Source of the DNA: Augochlora pura
Taxonomy: Eukaryota > Arthropoda > Insecta > Hymenoptera > Halictidae
Assembly: GCF_028453695.1 (NCBI RefSeq)
Contig: NC_135775.1
Coordinates: 26,012,545-26,076,544, forward strand
Length of the DNA stretch: 64,000 bases
Direction of reading: 5' to 3'
A program made the position numbers and the translations under genes. The notes beneath the pieces were generated by a model. That model was not told the origin of the DNA. It worked only from the letters and a program-made list of their open reading frames with translations, and searched no databases. Of this stretch, positions 39,001-49,677 are shown in pieces. Position 1 is the first letter of the stretch. Every line of letters starts with the position of its first letter.

Positions 39001-42000
39001 TCTCGCGGCATTTTCGCGGCTCCGTCGAATCTCTCGATCGTCGATCGGATCTCTTTATCCCGCTTCTCTTGACCGAGAAAAATCCGCTATTGTCCTCGGC
39101 GATCGATAAAATGGCACGTATTCCTCGAATTTTACTGCGAACGGTGATTTGAATTTCTACGAATATAAGACGGCGTGGGGAGTATTTCCAACGCTCGCCA
39201 ACAGATGGATTCCTTTCCTGGAAGCTAGCTGAGATCGTCCTTGTTTTTATACGTTGAAACCGTCCCTTATCCTTATTCCTTTCATACTATAGGGGTTTTC
39301 TTTGAACATTTTTTCCCCACTCCAACATAATCGACATTCACATAAGCTAACACCCCATGAAGGTAATCCCACAATCATCCACTCCTCACCGAAATCGGTA
39401 AGAGGGCCATCGCTCTCAGGAACGGTTCTCCTAACCTCAATACACAGATATAATAAAAAAAAAAAACTTATCCTTATTCCTTTCATAGCAGGGCCCGATA
39501 GAAAATCTTATACAGTCTTTTATTTACCACGATCCATGCCTCGCAGTGTATATCGATGATACTTGCGATCGCGTGGTTCGATCATCGAATTTGCGGCGAT
39601 AGAAGGGGTAGAGGATTCGGAGCAAGAGAGCCCCGCTCGTAAGAAGAGCGCAGCGTGTGCTGCATCGGAAAATCAATGCAGCGCGCGCGCGGTCCAGGGG
39701 TCTTAATCCGACGCGACCGGTCATCGACGTTTGATCCATTTTTCCCAGGACCAACTAGGAAATAAATTTCGCCCGTGTCCGTCCCCATTACGTGTTCACC
39801 CTTCGACCCCGGGCGCGCGAACCCTTCCTCCTCCTGACCTACGCTCCACATCCGTTCGTGTCCTGGTTTCCCTCCACCGTTTTGTTCTCGCCCCAAAAAC
39901 CGGCATCGTGTCCGGGCTACGCGGATAGGAAATATGCACTTTAACGTCCGTTATTCCCCTTTCTGCCACTTCGCGTCTCCAACCCCCTTGTTGTTCCTCT
40001 TCGTCTCCAATCCCCCCCCTCGTCGAACTTTCAGCCGGGCTGACACGAATTTTCGAATCTTGGCTCGCGTTCCGTGGCTGGCCGGGCAAAAACCGTTGTC
40101 GTTAGGGACGCCAGCTGGGTTTTCTCGTCGAGATATATTAACGAGAACGAGGAGCGAATCGACGAGTTGTCGCGAACGAGGAACTCGGTTCATTCTGACG
40201 AAAGGATCATTGTTCTGTTGCAGGGATGCTCACGGCGGTGAACGGTGAGGTCCGGTACTCGTTCTCCGAATGGCAGGTCATCGTGTCGCATTACGGCGGT
40301 CTAGCTGGCCTAGCACTGATCGGACTCCTCCTGGCTGCGATCCTACCGTGCGTGGGCCTGTTCTTTTGTTGCTGCAGGTGCGCCGGCCATTGCGGCGCCA
40401 GGAGTCAACCCTTCGACAAGAAACACGACCATTGCAAGAAGGTGATGCTCAGCATGGTGCTGATCGGCGTAGCGACGATCATACTGTGAGTTCTCTTTGA
40501 AGTCGAACCTCTCGATCGACCAAATACAACGTCTTGAGATCCTTTAAAAAATAAATTAACCCCTTGCACTATGGCATCCTTCAGTTTCCCGATTATTTTA
40601 ATTTATTTTCACTCTTAGATTTTGGTAGAAATTTTGTTACGATTTAGATGATAAAATCGGCAGTCGTATTTATTAAATTATGTAAAGGCTCGTCACGTGG
40701 CTAACTCGTTATTTATTATCGTGCGAGTGGTTTAAATCACCGTCTCGAAGAAGTCGGTGTTTGAAAGAGCGCATCGACAATCTGTGCGCCGACTCCCACG
40801 CCAGGAGGAACAAAGCCTCGGATCAACTCCGTTTATCTGTCTAAATCTCATTACGCTAATCCCGGCCCTGACGGGCTGTCGATATTAAAATTCCTATCGC
40901 CGTCTCGTCGACCCGTACGAGTCTATCCTCTGAAAGGACAGAGTTTCGAACGCGTCGAATTACAACAAACACTTTTAACATAATGAACGCAATATTTACG
41001 ATCGTGAAACATTGCAGGTTCGGCGTGGTGTGCGCGTTCGTGACGAACGAGTACATGCAGGAGGGCACCAAGGAGCTGCCTAGCAACGTGAGGACCAGCT
41101 TGAGCGACGTGAAGCTGTACTTCAACGCGACGAAGGAGCAAGTGAACCACTTGCTCAAGACGAACTTCGACGAGCTCGAGGTCAACCTGAACAACATCCT
41201 GCAGGACAGCGGGAGGATCGTCACCGAGCAGCTGGCCGAGTACTCCCACGCCGTCTCGTTGACGAACCTTAGCGACATCGTGGCCGGCCTGGAGTCCGTC
41301 AAGGACGACCTGCACATCATGCAGAATATCACCTGGGATCTACGGACAAACGCCAGCAAGTTGGCCAGCGGTACTCCACCATATCTCTCTCTCACACACG
41401 TTCTACCTGTTCCCCATTATGCGGACGATTAATTCTCATTGTTCCGACACGAACGCGTTCGCTGCCGGCGTCACACGCGCAGAGCAACGATCAGCTCTGC
41501 TTTACATGAAAATGGCCGAATTAATTTTTTTAAACAATCGAGAGAGGTTCGTTACTTTCGTTTGCTGTATCATCTACGCGATTAATTAAGAAGCGCCGGT
41601 AAGAAACGCGTTGATCGAGGTGGATAAACGATATATCTTCGGTGTTCAGTAATTTGTTGCTCGTCGACCGCGTACGCGCTATGCAAATGTTTGTCGTTGC
41701 AGAGGATTCCGTAGAGTAGACCGACAATACCGAATTCTGCTGACAAATGATACCACTGAACGAATTGTTTCCCCGTTGCAGCGGTACGGTCCGTGAGGAT
41801 AAAGCTGCTGCACACTCTCTCGGATTGCAAGACGCAGCAGTGTAAGCAAGTCATGAACGAATACAACGTCGGCCAAATGTCGGTTGAGGTCGACTTCGAC
41901 AAGGTAAACTGATTCCGCTCTGTGCTTCCTTTTCGTGTAAAGCGTTTCTGTGCTTCACAGTAATCGTCTAATCGATTCGTTTCTTTTCTGCTTTACACGC

Positions 42001-45000
42001 ATGCAGTACATGGACCGATACTTCCCGAAGGTATGACTTTCATCATCGACTGTTAAGAATCTACGTGCTGGCTGCGCGGGGAAGTCGATCGCGCGCCGCG
42101 AAATCGTCGGCTTTTATCAAAATGAATTGCCAACAGAAATTCGTAAATTAAAAAGAGTTAATTCGCCGAAGTTGTTCACGATTTATGTAGCCAACTAAAC
42201 GACCGATCCTCGCAGCCGGCAGCTCCACTTCTTAATTTCGACCGCTTAAATCGCTTGTGTTTGATTTTTCGTTCGACCGTGGTCGACGTCGTAGGCCAAT
42301 GGAAGTCGATTCTTGTCTCGCGATCACTTTATTTTTGACTTTACGTTTTCTCCGGCGTGCGTACCGTATTAATAGACGTGTTTTTTTTTCACTAGACATT
42401 ATGATTGCGCAGCCATTGGTTTACGAACAGAATTACTGTATCAATTTGTCTGATTCCATGCTCGCCACCAAATAGCTTCAGTCTGTAAGTCGTAAGCCAG
42501 AACACGCATGTAGATTTTCGATTCTGTGTTACCGTGTTTCTATATATATGTGTGTCGTTGCCAAAACCGTCTCTCTGTTTTAAGTGTGTGATGTTTAGAA
42601 TGAACACGGGACCGGGGTCGCACAACGACGATGATCTTGTATATCTCGTTCGGGATTGTTCCTCCAAGAACACGGAGAATTTTCCTTTAATTTTCCACGG
42701 GGATGGGGAGGGGAAACGAACGAAAGCATAACATCGTAGAGAGAGAGGAAGGGATCGAATGCAATTACTACCAACTCCCTGCACAGTTTCGTTCGTGATA
42801 CGCACAATTAATTCAGTTCTTTGTTCTGTTTTTTGCACCGTGTCTCTTCGAACTCACTCTGCATTTTGCTAGTCTGAACAACAACAGAAACAGAAACAAC
42901 TATAGTTCGCCACAGTTCACCGTTCGGGATCGTTCCGGGTAGTTTTTCCGCCGCGACACACCCGTTTTTGCCATGAACCCAGTTCTCTCTTTCTGATACG
43001 AAACTCTGTCACTTCTTCGTAGGAACGATGTCTTAGAAGGCCTATCGAGCATGACTCTGATATACACTCTTTTTTTGTTTTCGAACAACGAAACTTGGAT
43101 TTCTCTTATTGCATTCTCTTTCGATTCGAGACATTCTTCACGCCCTATCCGGCGAACATCGTTGTTCCGGGACGATTCTATTGTAAAATTTCGTTGACAC
43201 GGTGTCTTTTACAGCTGCCGGACGTCTCGTCGGCTTTGTACAACATCACCCAGCTGATGAAAGGGAATATCGTGTCGGAGGTCAGCCAGGGCAAAGAGTC
43301 CTTCCTCAAGATACAGAAAGACATACAGCAGGCGGTGAACCAGACCATTCCCATCGTAAGTGCCAGCATCAGAAGAGCGAAGCTCCATCAGTCGGCCCTA
43401 GCCGACAACATCACCGCCCTCATCGACAAACTCAACACCGACATCGACAAAATCTACTTTCGTCATCTGGATGTCGCTTGGAACGCCATCGATCAGTATT
43501 CACCGTACAGGTAGGCTGAATCAAAGTTAAAAGCAAATGGATGTCGACGTGTCACGGTCCCTCGTGTTTCAGATACTACTTGGGATTCGGTATATCCGGC
43601 ATACTGCTGACGGTCTTGATGTGTCTGACCTTTGGCCTATTCTGCGGGATCTGCGGGAAACGACCCGACGGTTACGGCGACGACTTCTGCAACAAAGGTT
43701 CCGGAGCAAGATTCCTGATGATGTAAGATATAGTTCTGATAGGATCTATATAAATAGACCTATTGATATGATAAGACCTATCGAGACTGATAAAGATCCC
43801 GATTTAATTCGTTGTTTATCCAGGGCTGTATGGACCATTTTCCTGTTAACGAGCGTGTTAATGGTGATCACCGTTCTCCACATGGTCATCGGTGTACTGG
43901 TGGAACGAGCGATCTGCGAGCCTTTGAAACATCCCAAAGACAACAGAATGTTCACTCTGGTCGACGAAATCGTGCAAATCAAGAAGGTGCTGTACCCGAA
44001 GGTGCCCAATGCTGAGTTGAACATGAGCTACATCGTCACGTAAGTGTATCGCCACTTGAGAAGCATCCGTTGCTATCATTCGCCACTGATCGTGTGATTT
44101 TTCCTTACAGAAAATGCCATATGAACGAAACTCTGTACAAAGTGCTGAAACTGCAGTACCTGTTCGATGTGAATTCGCTTCGAAACTACGTGGGTCGCAA
44201 CGATATAAACAACACCATACAACAACTACGCCAGAAGATCAGTCTGTCGCCGGGGGTGGTGATCCTGACCGAGAGCGCCAAATCAAAGCTGAACGATCTG
44301 GCCCAGAGCGGGCTCAGCGACATCAAGTTCTATCAGTATGCCGAGATACTGGCGAACAACATTACCAACATCAATCTGACACACCTGGCCAACCAGCTGA
44401 AAGACGTGTCCGCGAAGCTACCGGAAGGCCAAGAACATATTAAAAGTAGCTTGGAAACGACCGCGAAGAATTTGGAAGACACTCACAAAGAATACGTGGT
44501 GCCTATGTCGATGATGAGCGCGATGCTCAGCCAGAAAGCGCTGATGCTTCAGGAGAAGATCAAGTTCAATCATAGCTCGATGGCGGACGCTATCGACGAC
44601 CTCGTCAAAGAGGTCACGGAGGCGCAGAGGTTCCTGAACAAAGACGGGCCGGAATACGTTAAAATTGTAAATCATTCGTTCGCTAGACATTTAATTGATA
44701 ATTGGAGGTTTGTCCATCGTCCTCGTCGGTTAACGCGTCTCTTTGCCGTTTCACTTTGCAGCTAGCAACCAAATTCGGACACTCCTTCCTCTCCCAAGTC
44801 GATCAGTTCCTCGAACACGTCATCGCGAGCGCGAACTTCGAGATCGGAAGATGCGCTCCGGTTGCGAACGCTTACGACGCTGCGCTGGTCGCTGGCTGCA
44901 ACAAGATCTTGGATCCATTTGTAAGTGAATCTCTTGATCTGAATCGTGAGCAAGAATACGACAACGATACCTATCTTTCTGAATTCTTCGTAGAACGGTT

Positions 45001-48000
45001 TCTGGGCGAGCGTCGGCTGGTGTTTGATCCTCTTCATCCCGACCATAGTACTCTGCGTGAAATTGAGCGCGTTGTACCAGAAGTCGGACCCGTATCCAGG
45101 ACCCCTAGTCGAAGCGTAAGTATTTTCCCTGTTCTCGTAGCCGTAAAACCCTCCAAGACGTTGTACGAAGTGTCTTGTTAGATGTGTTCCCGACAAAAGA
45201 AAGTGTAATTACGTGTATCTGGTGCATGTCGATTATTCAGAAAAGAAAGAAAACTCACAACTGTGTACCTATGTAAAGACAGAAACTATAGAGAGAACCG
45301 AACAGGATAATCGGTATCGAAATTTGGCACGTATTATAAACCGTCCGAGGAGAACCAAGGAACAAGAAAACTCATTATACATTCAGACATATTCGCTTCT
45401 ATGATTTCTCCGCTAATTTTCTTGCCAGCCGAAAAAAACTCTGAGCACCCTTCTCTGTAGACAAACTGTTCCAAGTCTTCTATCTCGACCTATCTTGGTA
45501 GTTAATCGAGCTTCCATATACCCGTAGCATGCACTTACTCGAGCTTCGTAATGATCTTTTTATTCATTTTTTCTAGTCAAAGCATGATTAATTCTCTACT
45601 CTGTCACGTTAGCGAGTCTCGAGGTTGCGGCGACAAATATATATATCTTTCGATCGGCCGACGATCGATCCACGACCTATTCACTTTCAGTTTTCGTCTA
45701 TTCGGTGTGTCCGTGTGCTGCTAAACTAATATCGTTTCCGTCATCTCCGTTGTGCGCGTCTTTTTGTTTTACTGAACGTGTCTGAAGAAAATAGCGTGTA
45801 GCAACATACTCGTCTGCGATTCGGTTGTCTCTCGCGGTTCTGGATCTCTTCAAGGATCTTCGAGACAGTGTATCTTTCGATAGTGATCCACGGAGTTTAT
45901 TGTGCGTAGAGTTTAGACTGTAGACCTTGTGCAGTCTTATTCGAACGATCAAAAACAGAGATTTTTATTTGATGCAACTACTGACCTAGATTATTTTTAT
46001 TTCACGTAGAGCTTAATATCGATAGAAATCCTTGTGTAAATATATTAGAGATCTTTCTTTCTGTTTTTAAAATTCAGCGCCGTTTAGCGACGAGAACCAT
46101 TTTAGTTCTTAAATAGTCGAGCAACGATTAGAGTTTTAATGATTTTTTTTGAGACGATCGAGTCGCAGACCGAACCGCTGTAGTTTACATTAAGTTTAAA
46201 GTAGCTGTCTAATGTGTGGAATGGTTGTTGGAATCTAACCGCTAACACGCTCCGTTCCAGTGAATATTTGTATGACGCGTACGCAGACAGGGATAACATA
46301 CCCCTCGCTCAGTAAGTATACAACGACAACAGCCAAATTGCTCGCATGCCGTATTCTGTGTTTGTCGTCTGTGTCGCATGCTAACCCGAAAGCGCTGCGA
46401 ACATCTAGAACCTCTTTGCTACACTGTCCCGAAGCTGCATGCACCCCTAACTTTCATACAAACATGCCTTTCTCGGTTGAGTGTACCGTGTCGGAAACCG
46501 CGTCGACTGAACCGTGGACAATCGCGCTCCTCGCACGTACATCCTCGACGCTGTGGGACTGCGAGTGATCTTGATGGAAAATTATCACAGAAAAATGAAT
46601 TTTGAATTTGTTTCTTTGTTCATAATAATATCCGACGATCGCAGATCCCCACAATGTCGGTTCTAACATATCTAGACGTATTAAAATTCTTAGCTACTTC
46701 TCTGGCTTTCGATCTTCGCTTCTGACACCGTCTTCGCAAATCCTTGTTAAATAATCTATATTGTATTCGATGATTTGGCGTAAAAAAGGAGAAGGTGTCA
46801 CGAGCGTGGAGAGTATGTCCGCGCAGCATCTTCTCAAAGCTTCCACAAGTGACTAAAAAATACAGCTTCCGAGTCTTTTGTTTCCTAATGCCCGCAAAAA
46901 AAAAACAGCATCGACGTCGTCGACGTGTGTTCTTTGAGCTAGCTAGGACACTAACTAACGACCACACCGTAACACGCAGATACAAGCTTCTAGCAAAAAC
47001 CAGTACACTGATTTCTCTAACTCGCATGACGAGTGGCCAGGCGGGCCGCGATTCCCCTATAGAACTAACCAAGTGGATTTTTCGTTGCAGCGTTCACGAC
47101 AAGAAGTACGCGTCTCACAGCAGACACCATCCGTCTGCGTACGTGGAGAGCTACGATGGCCCAGCGGTCGGCTACGAGAGAGAGAGGATCGCCGATGCCC
47201 ATCAGAGCACGTCCCATCATGACTCTAGATATTCCGATTTGGCGCCGAAGTAAGTTCCCTTTCCGCAATCGATCGGGATATGATCAGTTCGATATCGACC
47301 ACCCTCCAAAGGAACAGGATCATGAACTCGTAGCGATATTCGTTCCGCGTTCGATGCTTCCCCGTCGAGCATCTCGCGATCCTGTTCCTTCGTAGAAGTT
47401 TGCTCTCGCCATTATTATCATCCTATCGATCGTCGTCTATCGCTATCCGAATTTCAACGGATAATAGTAATAATAATAATATTCCGACCCAGCGAAGCAC
47501 AGAACGCGTTGTTGGAGGTGTTGCAAAGTGTACCTCGGGGGGTTTGGGGGATTCGATCGAAGATTCAACACGATCGTTCGAACGCGTTGTCGAACGATCC
47601 CGGGATATCTTCTACCCCCCGTTGTTCTCTCCACGCCGGTTCACGATAGTTGATCTCTGGTTTCTTTACAGTTCCACCCCCGCGTGTCGCAGCCACGCAC
47701 CCACCGCCCCCTCCGAAACAGAACCTCACAATAGACTCTTTAGCGTAACGATAGAAGCGCAGTAAGTTAATGCAATACTTGCATTCGGATGCACCGGCAG
47801 AGTGGTCCTCTCTTCCTACCGAGTTCACCTTTCATGTACGCTGCCTCGAGACGCCCCGAGTCTATACCTGATGATTAATACACACACCTTTTATCCCCCG
47901 AGTTTCGAGTATCTCTCACTATACTTCTTTCACATAGTCGGTGAGCAGGGTTCCCACTCATCGCGCGACACTCTTTCTTTCTCTTTCTATTCCTTCTTTC

Positions 48001-49621
48001 TCTGTTTCTACCACCCTCTCTCTACCTCTCCACCTATCTCTCTCTCTCTCACTCTCTACTTCTTTACCTCTTTCTCTCTCTTTTCTCATTCTATTCTTGC
48101 TCCTGCGGCTCTCCAACACGCTCAAACATAATCGAAGACGGGATCAAGTTCAATCTGTCGGGTTCTTGGAGCCTGGTCGCTTCACTCTCCCCCGCATTCT
48201 CAAGTAACCGGAAGTCGAACTCGAACACACTCCGTCGCTTTTGAACTCGTGCTGCCGGGCTCCAAGCGACGTAATTCACGATTCAATCAGGGGTGTGGTT
48301 GGCTAAATTCCGGAATCAAGGAAAAGGAGAATAGAAAATATACGGTGTCGTCGACTGCTGGCTCGGCGAGAAGTTAGCCCCTTGCCCTGTAAATACGAAC
48401 ACTCTCGAGACCACGTCTCTCGGATCGAAGTAAAATCCTATTTCTTCTATCGTCGATGCTTAACCCTTTCGGTACGAGGCGCACTGTTCGCCGTGACACT
48501 CTCAATCCTCTTTTATGCGAAGACAAGTGCTAAGCGTCGAGTAAAGACTGTGCCTAATAAAATAACGTTTTTTTAACAAAAGTGTTGCTCGTAGCTTAAG
48601 AGATATTTATATAGAATATTAAGAGAAGGTTGTATAAAATATTAAGAAAAATTTGTATATAATATTAAGAGAAATTTATATAGAATTCTGTTTTTTTATA
48701 CTGGTCATCGCATAGACGGCGAATATATCTAGCGCTCGTGCCGAAAGGGTTAAACGTCCGAGTAAAGACTGGCCATACAATAAATATGAATTTTCTTTCT
48801 CGTGTAGGAGCTTGTTAGCGACAAAGAGGCGCTACCAGCGTAGCTGTGAAAGGAGTCGTAGTGCAAGGGGTTAAAGCGATAACGTTCGATGAAATCACAG
48901 AAAAATTGAGAAGTTTAGCGGCAACTCTGTCTCTCGATCCTCTTACAAGTTCGTAGATCGTGTGCGAATGGTAGGCGGTGTGTAACAGGGTCCGGAGGAC
49001 AATTTAGTTTAGGACGTCTGCGAACGGAATCGAGAACTCGATCCGGAGACAGAACAAGCGAATTAGAGAAAAACAAAACAGCTCTCGACGGTAGCCAGAC
49101 GAGAAAAAAAATGCCACTTGATCCCGTCCGCAATACTCATGCAACCCCGTTGGTCACGCTTTTTCTCCCGGTTATTTCCAGGTGAGTGGGAACCTTGCGG
49201 GGGGGCAACTTCCCGCGTCTCTCGATACGCCTCTGCACGTAAGTCGCAAGACCGATTGTTATCAACTATGTCTCCGTACTTCGTTATTATATAAACTTTC
49301 ATTTTTTTTTAAATTCTGTTACGTTTTTCTGTTACGTCTGGTTATTCTGCCGCCGCAAAAGGGCAACGTCGCTTTGTCTCGTGCTGGTGCGCTTCTCAAA
49401 ACGCGCGGTTCGTACGAACCGGACGAACGAGCTCTCTATGGCGACGCGTTCGATCCTGACCGCGATCTGCGATCGATTTGCGCTCGAAGGTCCGGCCACA
49501 GCATGCCTCGAGTTTTCGTACGAAATGATTTAATGCTCGATCGAAACCGCCGAAAAATATCGACTTTAGTTTCGCTTGCGGCCAGCTTCGTCGTGCGTTT
49601 GCTCGCTAAAGGCATTACACG

Positions 49622-49677
<56 letters not shown>

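Larger units (their letters stand above)
3578..40223 (+). other. prom: Prominin intron 1 (36.6 kb), no nested gene supported
   Basis: The donor GTGAGT at 3578 and the acceptor TTGTTCTGTTGCAG ending at 40223 bound this intron. I found no protein family, tRNA or rRNA on either strand; the longest frames (for example 28436-29077 plus, 11491-12156 minus) are arginine/serine-rich and low complexity. The intron holds CT/GA and GT microsatellites, TTAA-flanked short elements, a 29-bp minisatellite, a diverged tandem duplication, one retro-insertion and one assembly gap, each listed separately. The rest is CpG-rich unique-looking sequence that could contain enhancers I cannot recognise. Confidence 0.8.

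Noticed and set aside
42397..42485. Possible alternative exon in prominin intron 5
   Set aside because: A good acceptor (TTCACTAG) and donor (GTAAGT) are present, but the phase-0 frame has TGA at its third codon.
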